Shown one piece after another: positions 7,697 to 16,976 of a stretch of 64,000 nt of DNA; position 1 is the first letter of the stretch, and each line of letters opens with the position of its first letter. Location of the stretch: assembly GCA_031553765.1 (NCBI GenBank), contig JAVBKY010000003.1, positions 62,001-126,000 on the forward strand, given 5' to 3'. The DNA comes from JAITMY01 sp031553765 (GTDB lineage Bacteria; Bacteroidota; Bacteroidia; Bacteroidales; UBA932). The position numbers were made by a program, and so were the translations under genes. The notes beneath the pieces are model-generated. The model was given only the letters and a program-made list of their open reading frames with translations, did not search any database and had not been told where the DNA came from.

Positions 7697-8506
7697 TAAA
7701 TATTGCGCCATCTGCTCCTGCAGTTCCCTCGCTTTCTCCTCCGCAACTTTTGCAAAATTCTCGCCGTTATCGGCAAAAATAATACCGCGTGAAGAATTCA
7801 CCAGCAAACCGCAACGGTTGTTTAAGCCATACTTAGCCACATCTGCCAAGCTACCACCTTGCTCACCCACTCCGGGTACAAGCAAAAAGTGATCGGGAAT
7901 AATTTTACGAATGTCGCTCAGCATTTCTGCCTTGGTAGCACCCACCACGTACATGGTGTTATCTACGCTGCCCCACGCTTTTGAGGTTTCAAGCACCTGC
8001 TCGTATAACTTTTTTCCGTTACTCAACTGCAGCTGCTCAAAGTCCGCCGACGAAGGGTTTGAGGTCAACGCCAACAGTACGGCCCACTTATCCTCGTACT
8101 CCAAAAATGGTTGTACCGTATCACGTCCCATGTAGGGCGAAAGCGTTACGGCATCAATATTCATCTCCTTAAAAAACGCCTCGGCATATAGCTTTGAGGT
8201 GTTACCAATGTCGCCACGCTTGGCATCGGCAATGATAAGAATTTCGGGATAGTTGGAGCGAATATAGGCAACCGTTTGCTCCAGCTGCACCCAACCCTCA
8301 ACGCCTGCCGCCTCGTAAAAAGCAAGGTTGGGCTTATAAGCCACCGTGTATTGCGCTGTTGCATCTACAATGGCTTTATTGAAGGCAAAAATGGGATCTT
8401 TCTCCGCCTTTAAGTGCGCGGGAAGTTTCTTCAATTCCGAATCCAAACCTACGCATAGGAATGATTTTTTATGAAGAATTTGTGAGTATAGCTGTTGTGA
8501 ATTCAT
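7694..8506 (-). CDS. pyrF: Orotidine 5'-phosphate decarboxylase
   Basis: The enzyme removes CO2 from OMP to give UMP, the last step of de novo pyrimidine synthesis. At 270 residues it fits the longer PyrF subfamily found in Bacteroidetes, actinobacteria and others. The catalytic motif is IIADAKRGDIGNTS (91-104), with the Asp-Lys-Asp charge network at D94, K96 and D99; VGLDSELKKLP (19-29) is the substrate-loop start and LLVPGVGEQGG forms the phosphate site near 217. The start MNSQQLYSQILHKKS lies two bases after the prfA stop codon, so the two genes are certainly co-transcribed. Confidence 0.97.
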   Translation of the reverse strand: MNSQQLYSQILHKKSFLCVGLDSELKKLPAHLKAEKDPIFAFNKAIVDATAQYTVAYKPNLAFYEAAGVEGWVQLEQTVAYIRSNYPEILIIADAKRGDIGNTSKLYAEAFFKEMNIDAVTLSPYMGRDTVQPFLEYEDKWAVLLALTSNPSSADFEQLQLSNGKKLYEQVLETSKAWGSVDNTMYVVGATKAEMLSDIRKIIPDHFLLVPGVGEQGGSLADVAKYGLNNRCGLLVNSSRGIIFADNGENFAKVAEEKARELQEQMAQYL

Positions 8507-8508
8507 CT

Positions 8509-9594
8509 TTACAATTCGCTTTCCTTTAATCTTTCCGCGTTCTCTGCCATTTGCAGTTGGTCAATTACATCCTGAATATCGCCATCCATAAAGGCGGTGA
8601 GGTTGTAAACAGTGTAGTTGATACGGTGATCGGTCATGCGGCTTTGCGGGTAATTGTAGGTACGCACTTTTGCCGAACGGTCGCCGCCTGCCACCATAGT
8701 CTTACGCTTAGATGAAATATCATCAATGTACTTTTGGTACTCAATGTTGTAAATACGGGTACGCAACTCCTCCATAGCCTTAGCCTTGTTTTTAAGCTGT
8801 GACTTTTCATCCTGACACTGCACCACAATACCTGTAGGGATGTGTACCACACGCACGGCAGAGTACGTTGTATTTACCGACTGGCCACCGTTACCCGATG
8901 CACAAAAGGTATCAATGCGCACGTCGCTTTCCTTTACTTCTACATCAAATTCATCGGCTTCGGGAAGCACAGCAACTGAAGCTGCCGAGGTATGCACACG
9001 TCCCTGCGTTTCGGTTTGCGGTACGCGCTGCACGCGGTGAACGCCGCTTTCGTACTTAAGTATGCCGTACACCTTTTCGCCTGAAACCTTCATCACGATT
9101 TCCTTGTAGCCTCCGGCAGTTCCTTCAGAAAACGAGGTTACCTCCATGCGCCAACCTTGCTTTTCAATAAACTTACTGTACATGCGGAATAGGTCACCTG
9201 CAAAAATGGAAGCCTCGTCGCCACCGGTACCGGCACGAATTTCAAGGATAGCATTTTTCCCATCCTGCGGATCGGCAGGAACGAGCATCAGTTTAATCTC
9301 CTCCTCCAACTTGGGTTGACGTTCTTCCAAATCGGTTAATTCTTCCTTGGCCAGTTCGCGCATATCGGCATCCTTTTCGTTAGCCAATATATCACGCGCC
9401 GAATCAATGTTACTTACCAAGTTGCGGTACTCATCACAAGCTTTTACAATAGGTTCCAAGTCGCGGTATTCCTTGTTGAGTGCCACGTACTTTTTCATAT
9501 CACCAATCACATCGGGGTCCGAGAGTTGCTGACCTATTTCTTCAAATTTATGTTTTAGTCCGTCTAAGCGGCTAAGAATGCTATTTTCTGACAT
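8509..9594 (-). CDS. prfA: Peptide chain release factor 1
   Basis: RF1 reads UAA and UAG in the ribosomal A site and triggers release of the finished protein. The GGQ catalytic motif is at 236-238 (SGNGGQSVNTTYSAVR), and the stop-codon recognition tripeptide PxT is PQT (192-194, in RVPQTETQGRVHTSAAS), which marks RF1 and not RF2. The 361 residues are full length, with an N-terminal helical domain (about 1-105). It heads a two-gene unit with pyrF. A palindromic dispersed repeat lies in the 183-base gap upstream. Confidence 0.98.
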   Translation of the reverse strand: MSENSILSRLDGLKHKFEEIGQQLSDPDVIGDMKKYVALNKEYRDLEPIVKACDEYRNLVSNIDSARDILANEKDADMRELAKEELTDLEERQPKLEEEIKLMLVPADPQDGKNAILEIRAGTGGDEASIFAGDLFRMYSKFIEKQGWRMEVTSFSEGTAGGYKEIVMKVSGEKVYGILKYESGVHRVQRVPQTETQGRVHTSAASVAVLPEADEFDVEVKESDVRIDTFCASGNGGQSVNTTYSAVRVVHIPTGIVVQCQDEKSQLKNKAKAMEELRTRIYNIEYQKYIDDISSKRKTMVAGGDRSAKVRTYNYPQSRMTDHRINYTVYNLTAFMDGDIQDVIDQLQMAENAERLKESEL

Positions 9595-9653
9595 CTATTT
9601 ATTGACGATTTACAATTTACAAAGTACAAATTAAAAACAGGCATTGCCCAAAG

Positions 9654-9743
9654 CGTCATTGCGAGCGAAGCGCGGCAATCTCTTATTTTGCGCCGTTGGC
9701 GCAATCTTGTAAGATTGCTTCGTCGTTCCTCCTCGCAATGACG
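9654..9743. repeat. 90-bp palindromic dispersed repeat (CGTCATTGCGAG type)
   Basis: The ends are CGTCATTGCGAG and its reverse complement CTCGCAATGACG, with further inner pairing (GCAATCT/AGATTGC) and a central GCGCCGTTGGCGC. It can fold into one long hairpin. This sequence type is widespread in intergenic DNA of many bacteria. It fills half of the gap between purM and prfA. Confidence 0.85.
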
Positions 9744-9777
9744 TTCTTGGCAAAATCTCACTTCCATTTTAGCGTAG

Positions 9778-10935
9778 CTAATACTCAAACTGGCCTTTAT
9801 CGCTTAGTATGGTGAGGCTCTTTTTGGCAGATTTTTCCACACGTCCCACCACCTGCGCATCAATATTGAAGGATTTTGAAATGGCAATAACACGCTCAGC
9901 TTGCTGCGGATTTACGTACAACTCCATACGGTGCCCCATATTGAACACCTTGTACATTTCCTGCCATGAGGTGTCGCTTTCCTTTTGAATCAACTCAAAC
10001 AAGGGAGGTATGGGGAACAGGTTATCCTTTACTACATGCACATCGTCCACAAAGTGCAGCACCTTGGTTTGCGCACCGCCCGAGCAGTGTACCATGCCAT
10101 GAATTTCGCCACGCATTTCGTCCAAAATTTGGCGAATTACAGGAGCATACGTGCGCGTAGGCGACAATACCAACTTACCCGCATCAAGCGGTGTAGAAGT
10201 CTTGTCGGTTAGCCTACACGAACCGCTGTACACCACCGATTGGTCAATGGCAGCATCGTACGTTTCGGGATATTTCTCGGCAATAGCTTTTGCAAACACA
10301 TCGTGGCGAGCTGAGGTAAGACCATTACTACCCATGCCACCGTTGTACTCACGCTCGTAGGTAGCCTGTCCGTAGGAAGCTAAACCCACAATCACATCAC
10401 CCGCTGCTATTTTCTTGTTGTCGATCACATCGCTGCGCTTCATGCGCGCCGTAACGGTGCTGTCCACTATTACCGTGCGCACCAAATCTCCCACATCGGC
10501 AGTTTCACCACCGGTAAGAAAAATATTCACGTCCAACAAGCGTAGCTCTTCGCACAAGCTTTCTGTTCCCTCAATAATAGCCTTCACCACCTCGCCCGGA
10601 ATAAGGCGCTTGTTGCGCCCTATAGTGGACGAAAGCAGAATGCCATCGGTAGCACCAACGCACAGGAGGTCGTCAAGGTTCATCACCACAGCATCCTGCG
10701 CAATGCCGCGCCACACACCCAAATCACCCGTTTCGCGCCAGTAAGCGTATGCCAATGACGACTTGGTTCCCGCACCATCAGCATGCATTACCAAGCAGTG
10801 GTCGTTGCTGCCGCTAAGGTAATCGGGAATTATTTTGCAAAAAGCTTTTGGGAAAAGGCCCTTGTCCAAGTTTTTTATGGCGCTATGCACGTCCTCCTTC
10901 GAGGCCGATACACCACGCATGGCATAACGTTCCAT
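9778..10935 (-). CDS. purM: Phosphoribosylformylglycinamidine cyclo-ligase (AIR synthetase)
   Basis: The enzyme uses ATP to close the imidazole ring of FGAM to AIR in purine synthesis. The sequence has the Bacteroidetes form, 385 residues: RGVSASKEDVHSAIKNLDKG at the start, MHADGAGTKSSLAY (ATP/phosphate loop near 50), the core motif QDAVVMNLDDLLCVGA, and TGGETADVGDLVRT. The C-terminal AIRS domain has GHRMELYV. It is the usual upstream neighbour of prfA-pyrF in this group, although here a repeat separates them, so it may be a unit of its own. Confidence 0.95.
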   Translation of the reverse strand: MERYAMRGVSASKEDVHSAIKNLDKGLFPKAFCKIIPDYLSGSNDHCLVMHADGAGTKSSLAYAYWRETGDLGVWRGIAQDAVVMNLDDLLCVGATDGILLSSTIGRNKRLIPGEVVKAIIEGTESLCEELRLLDVNIFLTGGETADVGDLVRTVIVDSTVTARMKRSDVIDNKKIAAGDVIVGLASYGQATYEREYNGGMGSNGLTSARHDVFAKAIAEKYPETYDAAIDQSVVYSGSCRLTDKTSTPLDAGKLVLSPTRTYAPVIRQILDEMRGEIHGMVHCSGGAQTKVLHFVDDVHVVKDNLFPIPPLFELIQKESDTSWQEMYKVFNMGHRMELYVNPQQAERVIAISKSFNIDAQVVGRVEKSAKKSLTILSDKGQFEY

Positions 10936-11051
10936 TAATATATTTATTTTTCAACTTTACAAACTAATCCCGACACACTCCTTCGACAAACTCTGGATGA
11001 CAACCCACACAGGTAAGTACGAACCAAGACCCTAACAGGGTTTACCATTCA
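10936..11051. other. Intergenic gap with fragment of a dispersed repeat
   Basis: The piece CTTCGACAAACTCTGGATGACA (about 10981-11002) resembles half of a common palindromic intergenic element. Near the right side ACCCTAACAGGGT (about 11030-11042) can form a small hairpin downstream of the PorE-like gene. No gene is seen. Confidence 0.4.
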
Positions 11052-13043
11052 CTACTGCGCGCCCGAAATTACCTCAAATTCGGTGCGGCGGTTGAGCTGG
11101 TCAACAATATCCTCCTCCTCCTGCGTACGAACATGCTTACGCAAGAAATCATCACTCAGCACATCACCCTCATGCAGGAACTTATATTGCGCCGCCACCG
11201 TCCTGCTCACCACACGTGGCTTAGTAGACCCATATCCCTTTGCCTCCAAACGGCTAACATCAATACCCTTGCTTACCAGGTAATCTACCACTGACTGTGC
11301 GCGCTTTTGCGAGAGCTCCACGTTGTACGTCGAGTCACCTCGGCTATCGGAGTGCGATGCAATTTCGATGCTAATAGTCGGGTTATCGTTGAGCACCTCT
11401 ACCAAATTATTTAGCGAAACCTCTGATTCCGGCCGCAGGGTATACTTGGCAAAGTCGTACAAAATATTTTCCAACTCCACTGCCTTAGCCGTTGATCGCA
11501 TAATGAACTCGTCGCGTAGCGTAGTTATTTCCTCCAAGCCCTTAGTGCTAAACTTTGCCTTTTGGTTAAAATAGCCCGACTTGCTTACCTTTACAAGGTA
11601 ATCCGTTTCAGGTTGCAGCTGTAGCGTAATGAGCCCATCCTTTTCTGTAGTGTACTTTGTAGAAGCGCCGGCGCTGGTAATCACGCTCACGTTGGCATCA
11701 GCCATTGGCGTCAATGCTTCGGCTTCACGCACGCTACCTATGAATGTAAATCTGGCTTCGGGAAGTACAAAACGATAAATATCGTCACCACCCTTGGACT
11801 TTGGCGCTTTGCGACGTGAGGCAAAGTAGCCTGCCTCATTTTCTTTTTCAAAAATAATGGAAAAGTCATCGGCCGAGGAGTTCATGGGTAAGCCCATATT
11901 TTCTACCAGCCATCCGCCCTCCGATTTTTGAGTTGCTTTAAAAATATCCAACCCGCCAAAACCACCATGCCCATCGGATGAAAAGTACAACGCGTTATTA
12001 TTGCGAATATAGGGGTACATTTCATTTCCGGCAGAGTTAATTTCCTTTCCCAAGTTAATAGGCTCACTCCACCCCTCCTCCGCGCTCAAGCGGTTCACCA
12101 TCCAAATGTCAAAGCCCCCAAAGCCGCCTGGCATATCGGAGGTAAAATACAGCACCGTTTCATCCTCGGAAAGACTGGGGTGCGCCACGTTAGCTACACT
12201 ATCGCCGATACTCACCTCCTCCACCTCTAACCACACATTTTCTTCATCTCGTGTAGCCGAAAATATTCTACAACCAGGACTTGAACCTTTGGTAACGCAT
12301 TGCGTAAAGTACATTTTACGCAGGTTGCGGCTAAAGGTACACACACCCTCCTCTGCCTTAGTATTTACATCACCTACTATAGGTTGTACTTTTTCCCAAC
12401 GGCCATTGCGCGCTTGCTTGGCAAAGAATATGTCGGTTAACTTATCACCTGTTACAATACTTTTTTTCTTCCCCATGGCCGCATCGCGTGACGAGGTGAA
12501 GTACACCACCGAGTAATTATCCTCGGCAAAGGCAGGTGCAAAGTCATCTTTATTACTGTTGAAATCCGGCACCGTTTCGACAAGGTATCGCGTATGCGTC
12601 ACCGTGCTATCACGCAACGCCTCGCACGACTCCACTGCCATTCTTGCCGACGAATCCTGCGGCACCAACTTCAGGTAATCGGTATAGGTTTTTATTGCCG
12701 CCTCATACTTCTCGTTAGCTTGTTGCGATTTCGCCAACCCAAGCACAGCATTGGGGTTAGGTCTACCGCGCGTAATAGCACGCTCATATAATCCTTCGGC
12801 CTGACGCGTATTTCCCGTTAGCCTGCTGCTCTCGGCCAAATGGTACAGTACCTTGGAGTATTCGGCAGGATTCTTGCTACGATTGAGCTTGGGGAGCACT
12901 TTTCGATAACGTTTTTCCGCACGCACGTACGCCCCCTGATCGTATGACTTATCAGCGAGCGCTAACTTTTGCGATACGGTGCACGACGATAATGCTGCAA
13001 GTGCAGGCAGTAATAGCAGAAATATGTACTGTTTCAAATTCAC
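11052..13043 (-). CDS. porE: PorE-like OmpA-family lipoprotein of the type IX secretion system
   Basis: The 663 residues follow the four-part plan described for PorE. A lipoprotein signal ends in LSSC with the lipidated cysteine at 21. TPR-type helices follow (about 25-145), then a PD40/WD40-like beta-propeller (about 155-430, repeats such as YFTSDMPGGFGGFDIWMVN and YFSSDGHGGFGGLDIFKAT). A carboxypeptidase-regulatory-like beta domain lies at about 435-515 and an OmpA C-terminal peptidoglycan-binding domain at about 545-663 (NVELSQKRAQSVVDYLVSKG). It would sit at the outer membrane, facing the periplasm and tied to the cell wall. Related PD40-OmpA proteins exist in Bacteroidetes, so PorE is the best call, not a certain one. 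Its own promoter is at 13084-13091, with the small hairpin CCTACGCATAGCGTAGG (13057-13073) in the leader. Confidence 0.8.
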   Translation of the reverse strand: MNLKQYIFLLLLPALAALSSCTVSQKLALADKSYDQGAYVRAEKRYRKVLPKLNRSKNPAEYSKVLYHLAESSRLTGNTRQAEGLYERAITRGRPNPNAVLGLAKSQQANEKYEAAIKTYTDYLKLVPQDSSARMAVESCEALRDSTVTHTRYLVETVPDFNSNKDDFAPAFAEDNYSVVYFTSSRDAAMGKKKSIVTGDKLTDIFFAKQARNGRWEKVQPIVGDVNTKAEEGVCTFSRNLRKMYFTQCVTKGSSPGCRIFSATRDEENVWLEVEEVSIGDSVANVAHPSLSEDETVLYFTSDMPGGFGGFDIWMVNRLSAEEGWSEPINLGKEINSAGNEMYPYIRNNNALYFSSDGHGGFGGLDIFKATQKSEGGWLVENMGLPMNSSADDFSIIFEKENEAGYFASRRKAPKSKGGDDIYRFVLPEARFTFIGSVREAEALTPMADANVSVITSAGASTKYTTEKDGLITLQLQPETDYLVKVSKSGYFNQKAKFSTKGLEEITTLRDEFIMRSTAKAVELENILYDFAKYTLRPESEVSLNNLVEVLNDNPTISIEIASHSDSRGDSTYNVELSQKRAQSVVDYLVSKGIDVSRLEAKGYGSTKPRVVSRTVAAQYKFLHEGDVLSDDFLRKHVRTQEEEDIVDQLNRRTEFEVISGAQ

Positions 13044-13083
13044 CGGGTAAAAACCTTCCTACGCATAGCGTAGGCACATCTTA

Positions 13084-13091
13084 CAAAGGTA
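13084..13091 (-). promoter_or_regulatory. -7 box (TACCTTTG) for the PorE-like gene
   Basis: The minus strand reads TACCTTTG, an exact TAnnTTTG match. It predicts a leader of about 35 bases containing a 17-base hairpin just before the start codon. Confidence 0.55.
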
Positions 13092-13106
13092 GCTATAAAA
13101 AAAGAA

Positions 13107-13128
13107 AACCCCAACCCCTAAAGGAGGC
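13107..13128. repeat. Fragment of the CCCC/GGGG intergenic repeat family
   Basis: AACCCCAACCCCTAAAGGAGGCT resembles one arm of the repeat family seen at 7583, 14594 and 22897. The partner arm is missing, so this looks like a remnant. Confidence 0.45.
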
Positions 13129-13172
13129 TATAACATACAGCGTTTGTCAAGAGCCGCATTGTGAGAGGGCAA

Positions 13173-13203
13173 CAAAAAAGGCTCTGCATATTTGCAGAGC
13201 CTT
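13173..13203 (-). terminator. Rho-independent terminator of the xyl operon
   Basis: Perfect 11-base arms AAGGCTCTGCA and TGCAGAGCCTT (13178-13188 and 13193-13203) enclose a 4-base loop. Read on the minus strand the stem is followed by a run of T. It lies 20 bases after the xylA stop codon. Confidence 0.9.
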
Positions 13204-13223
13204 AGAAAAATGACCTATAGGTA

Positions 13224-14531
13224 TTAAATGTGCATATTTACAATAGCCTCGTACAACTCCTGCTTGCCGCTGGTAACCTTAGGCTCTCCCTTGGTTTTGG
13301 CGTAAGCCACCAGCTCTTCTAAGCCCATCTTACCGCCTTCGAATTCGGCACCTTTGCCACCATCGAATGATGCGTAACGCTCCTTCACCATCTTTTCGTA
13401 GGGTGAGTTGTCCAAAATATCGGCTGCAGCCAACAGGGCGCGGGCAAAGGCATCCATACCGGCAATGTGGGCAATGAAAATATCCTCCAAGTCGGTAGAA
13501 TTGCGACGGATTTTAGCATCGAAGTTGGTACCGCCAACTAAGCCGCCTGAACGCAAAATTACCAGCATGGCTTGCGTAAGCTCATATACGTCGATGGGGA
13601 ATTGGTCGGTATCCCAACCGTTTTGAACATCGCCACGGTTAGCGTCAATAGAGCCAAGCATACCCGCATCAACAGCGCATTGCAATTCGTGCTCGAAGGT
13701 GTGCCCTGCCAGCGTAGCGTGGTTAACTTCGATGTTGAGTTTAAAGTCCTTGTCCAGACCATGCGCGCGCAGGAAGCCAATTACGGTTTCGGTATCTACG
13801 TCGTACTGGTGCTTGGTGGGTTCCATTGGCTTAGGTTCAATGAAGAACGTTCCCTTGAAACCCTTGCTGCGAGCGTAGTCGCGTGCCTTGGTAAGCATCA
13901 TGGCAAGGTGCTCTTTTTCGCGCTTCATATCGGTATTAAGCAGGCTCATATAACCTTCGCGACCACCCCAAAATACGTAATTCTCGCCACCCAATTCAAT
14001 GGTTGCGTCAATGGCATTTTTAATTTGCACGGCAGCACGAGCTACTACATCAAAATCGGGGTTGGTAGCAGCACCGTTCATGTAGCGCGGATTGCTGAAT
14101 ACGTTGGCTGTACCCCAAAGCAGCTTAATACCGGTTTCTGCCTGCTTTTGCTTTGCGTAGGCTACCACTTCTTTCAGGTTATTTTCATACTCTTCAATGG
14201 AGTTGCCCTCGTCAATTAGGTCAACATCGTGGAAGCAATAGTAAGTAATGCCCATTTTTTGCATGAACTCAAAGCCCGCGTCCATTTTAGTTTTGGCGCG
14301 CTCAACAGCCGATGCACCTTCGTTCCAAGGGAACTTGTGCGTAGCGGCCCCAAAGGGGTCGCCACCATCACCACAAAGCGTGTGCCAGTATGCCATTGCA
14401 AACTTACACCAGTCTTTCATGCTACGACCGCGAACAACTTTCTCGGCATCGTAGTAACGGAATGCCAACGGATTTTTGCTTGAAGTTCCCTCGAACTTAA
14501 TTTTACCAATTTGAGGAAAAAACTCTTTCAT
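13224..14531 (-). CDS. xylA: Xylose isomerase
   Basis: The enzyme converts D-xylose to D-xylulose, and glucose to fructose in side activity, using two divalent metal ions. The 435-residue sequence belongs to the longer class II xylose isomerases. Motifs are YYCFHDVDLIDEG (catalytic His near 100), VFWGGREGYMSLL, the metal-binding EPKP and NIEVNHATLAGHTFEHE, and GSIDANRGD. The start MKEFFPQIGKIKFEG is typical. It is the third gene of a regulator-xylB-xylA unit, although a 190-base gap with a palindromic repeat separates it from xylB. A strong terminator follows. Confidence 0.97.
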   Translation of the reverse strand: MKEFFPQIGKIKFEGTSSKNPLAFRYYDAEKVVRGRSMKDWCKFAMAYWHTLCGDGGDPFGAATHKFPWNEGASAVERAKTKMDAGFEFMQKMGITYYCFHDVDLIDEGNSIEEYENNLKEVVAYAKQKQAETGIKLLWGTANVFSNPRYMNGAATNPDFDVVARAAVQIKNAIDATIELGGENYVFWGGREGYMSLLNTDMKREKEHLAMMLTKARDYARSKGFKGTFFIEPKPMEPTKHQYDVDTETVIGFLRAHGLDKDFKLNIEVNHATLAGHTFEHELQCAVDAGMLGSIDANRGDVQNGWDTDQFPIDVYELTQAMLVILRSGGLVGGTNFDAKIRRNSTDLEDIFIAHIAGMDAFARALLAAADILDNSPYEKMVKERYASFDGGKGAEFEGGKMGLEELVAYAKTKGEPKVTSGKQELYEAIVNMHI

Positions 14532-14593
14532 AACTTATTTAATGATTAATGGTTAATGTATTTGTTATTTCAAAATATACTTTTACGCTATAA

Positions 14594-14714
14594 ACCTCTC
14601 CCTAAATCCCTCTCCACAAGAGAAGGACTTTCCACCCTCCTGTCACCCCAGTAGCAACAAACGTTACCTGTGGGCAGACTCCCCTCTCCTATGGAGAGGG
14701 GCAAGGGGAGAGGT
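14594..14714. repeat. 121-bp dispersed inverted-repeat element between xylB and xylA
   Basis: The left end is ACCTCTCCCTAAATCCCTCT and the right end is its near reverse complement, ending GGCAAGGGGAGAGGT; both ends also carry an inner small hairpin (CTCTCC...GGAGAG). The element at 22897-23015 has the same ends with a different middle. It sits inside an apparent operon. Confidence 0.8.
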
Positions 14715-14721
14715 AAATTGC

Positions 14722-16200
14722 CTACTGTAACTTTCTTTCCAATTCTTTTTTCCAACTTGCGTAGGCCTCGTCCAAAGCGCCTCTTATACTTGCGTCGGGC
14801 TCTATTGTTTCTAACTTTTTTAGCGAAGCAAAAGCCTCTTCTCTATTCTTATAAAATCCGGCACCAAGGGCTGCACCACGCGCTGCGCCAAGAGCGCCGT
14901 CGGTGTTGTACAACTCTATGCGCACGTTACACAATGTGGCAAGAGTTTTGCGGAAGATGGGGCTAAGGAAAAGGTTGGCTTTACCCGCGCGAATTACGGC
15001 AGGTTGCACGCCCAACTCACGCATAATATCAAGTCCGTAGCGGAATGCAAAGGCAATGCCCTCCTGCGCTGCACGCAGCACGTGAGCGCGGGTATGGCGG
15101 TTAAGGTCAAGATTAGAAACCGAAGCGCCCGTGAAACGGTTCTGGAGCATACGCTCGGCACCATTGCCAAAGGGTAGCATTACCACGCCTTCGCTACCTG
15201 CGGGAATTTGCTCGCATAAGGCATTCACCTCATCGTAGCTCATATCGGCAGCCACTGCGCGCTTAGTCCATGCGTTGAGAATACCTGTGCCGTTAATGCA
15301 CAGTAGCACGCCCAAGCGCGGTTGTTGCGCTGTATGGTTTACATGTAAAAATGTGTTGACGCGCGAACGTAAATCGGCCTTTGGCACATCGGTTACACCG
15401 TATACCACGCCTGAGGTGCCGCCTGTTGCGGCCACCTCACCGGGGTTCATTACGTTAAGCGAAAAAGCGTTGTTGGGTTGGTCGCCCGCACGGTACGAAA
15501 TGGGGGTTCCTTTTTTAATACCTAATAGTTGCTCCGCAGCCTCGTTGGTATGCGCTTGCACACCTATGGATGGCCGAAGCGCGGGAATGGTATCGGGCAA
15601 AATGCCGTAATTCTCCGCAATAAAATCGGCACGCTTGTTATTTTTAAAGTCCCACAGAATTTGCTCGGACAGGCCTGTTTCGGTAGTGGCAATTTCACCT
15701 GACAACTTGTAGGCAATGTAGTCGCCGGGGAGCATAAACTTATCTATTGGGGCAAACACATCGGGCTCATTTGCCTTTACCCACGCCAACTTTGAGGCGG
15801 TAAAGTTGCCCGGTGAGTTGAGCGCCTGCTGCAGGCACTTTTCGCGTCCTATGGCTTCAAGCGCCTTTGCGCCTATTTCTACTGCACGGCTATCACACCA
15901 TATTATGGACTTGCGCAGCACGTTGCCGTTTTTATCCAAGCACACCAGGCCGTGCATTTGGTAAGTAATACCAATGGCAGCAACCTCGCTCATGCTATGC
16001 TGCTGCGCTATTTGCGCAATGCCCTTGCAGGCGTAGTCCCACCACATGGCAGGGTCCTGCTCTGCCCAACCCGCTTGTACGGCATCAATGGGCATTTCGC
16101 TTGATGGCAAGGTGGCTGAGGCCACGCACTCGCCGCTTTGCACATCCATTAGCGAAACTTTTACCGACGAACTACCTACGTCTATTCCGAGAGTTTTCAT
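14722..16200 (-). CDS. xylB: Xylulokinase
   Basis: This FGGY-family carbohydrate kinase phosphorylates D-xylulose to xylulose 5-phosphate, which enters the pentose phosphate pathway. The 492 residues carry both ATPase-fold domains: LGIDVGSSSVKVSLMD at the N-terminus (phosphate 1), WAEQDPAMWW (substrate loop), MLPGDYIAYKLSG, ATGGTSGVVYG, and the C-terminal VIRAGKANLFLSPIFRKTLA motif with ARGAALGAGF. It begins four bases after the regulator gene stops, so the two are co-transcribed, and xylA follows on the same strand. Confidence 0.95.
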   Translation of the reverse strand: MKTLGIDVGSSSVKVSLMDVQSGECVASATLPSSEMPIDAVQAGWAEQDPAMWWDYACKGIAQIAQQHSMSEVAAIGITYQMHGLVCLDKNGNVLRKSIIWCDSRAVEIGAKALEAIGREKCLQQALNSPGNFTASKLAWVKANEPDVFAPIDKFMLPGDYIAYKLSGEIATTETGLSEQILWDFKNNKRADFIAENYGILPDTIPALRPSIGVQAHTNEAAEQLLGIKKGTPISYRAGDQPNNAFSLNVMNPGEVAATGGTSGVVYGVTDVPKADLRSRVNTFLHVNHTAQQPRLGVLLCINGTGILNAWTKRAVAADMSYDEVNALCEQIPAGSEGVVMLPFGNGAERMLQNRFTGASVSNLDLNRHTRAHVLRAAQEGIAFAFRYGLDIMRELGVQPAVIRAGKANLFLSPIFRKTLATLCNVRIELYNTDGALGAARGAALGAGFYKNREEAFASLKKLETIEPDASIRGALDEAYASWKKELERKLQ

Positions 16201-16204
16201 TCTA

Positions 16205-16957
16205 CTATTTATATACCGAACTTAGTTTGAATATCTTTTTGTACTCGCGGTCGTACTTTTTTTTATCAAAAAAGTAAAACTGCGCGGGCTTATGTGCCAC
16301 CGAATTTTCCTTTTCACCCACCTCCACAATATAATCCAGCGCCAGCATTTTCTTACGAAAGTTGCGGTTGTCAATCTCAATGTCCAGCACTGTTTCATAC
16401 AGATTTTGCAGCTGTCGCATAGTGAATTTTTTAGGTAAAAATTCAAAAGCGATAGGCTCCTGATGGAACAAGTGCATTAGGTGATCAATGGCCGACACCA
16501 GTATTTTATTATGGTCGAGCGCCAGGCGACGTACATCGTTCAACTCAACCCACTCTCCACCGCGACGCTTGGTATGGGTTAGCAACTTTTCATCGAGCTT
16601 TACCAAGGCAAAAAACACCACCGTAAGCACGCGCGACAACTCCACACCGTAATGAGTATTTATCCATGAGAGTTCGTTGCCCTGCACGCGCTGCGGATCA
16701 GAAAACACCTCCATTTGCTTAAGATAAATGCTTCGCACACCCACAAAATCACGCACCACGCGGTCGGCTGCGCTAAGTAAATCCTCATTATCCGAAATGA
16801 GGCTACCGGGCAACTTGGGATCAACCACCTCTTCACCCGAAGGAAGCGAGCGCCTGCGCCTAGTAAGCAATACGCGTAGTGCCTTTCCGTCGAAGCCAAA
16901 TACAACGCAATCAACCGAAATAGCCTGCTTATCGTATGTTAAGTTCGGGTCCCCCAT
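16205..16957 (-). CDS. Nudix-domain transcription regulator of xylose genes (NrtR/XylR type)
   Basis: The 250-residue protein has an N-terminal Nudix fold (about 10-140) and a C-terminal winged helix (about 165-245, LPKKFTMRQLQNLYETVLD and NRNFRKKMLALDYI). The Nudix box normally needs GX5EX7REUXEEXGU; here it reads GSLISDNEDLLSAADRVVRD and then FVGV, so the catalytic glutamates are largely gone. This is the pattern of ligand-sensing, non-hydrolytic Nudix regulators, which in Bacteroidetes often stand next to sugar genes. Its position directly before xylB and xylA makes it the likely xylose-responsive regulator. A near-palindrome at 17012-17028 is a candidate operator. Confidence 0.85.
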   Translation of the reverse strand: MGDPNLTYDKQAISVDCVVFGFDGKALRVLLTRRRRSLPSGEEVVDPKLPGSLISDNEDLLSAADRVVRDFVGVRSIYLKQMEVFSDPQRVQGNELSWINTHYGVELSRVLTVVFFALVKLDEKLLTHTKRRGGEWVELNDVRRLALDHNKILVSAIDHLMHLFHQEPIAFEFLPKKFTMRQLQNLYETVLDIEIDNRNFRKKMLALDYIVEVGEKENSVAHKPAQFYFFDKKKYDREYKKIFKLSSVYK

Positions 16958-16976
16958 AGCACTTCTCCTATTATTA

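Noticed and set aside
9564..9788. A minus-strand frame across the CGTCATTGCGAG repeat
   Set aside because: It is built almost entirely from the intergenic repeat and overlaps the prfA start.
13572..14219. A 215-codon open frame opposite xylA on the plus strand
   Set aside because: It lies fully inside a textbook xylose isomerase gene on the other strand, has no recognisable domain, and long antisense frames are common in DNA of this codon use.
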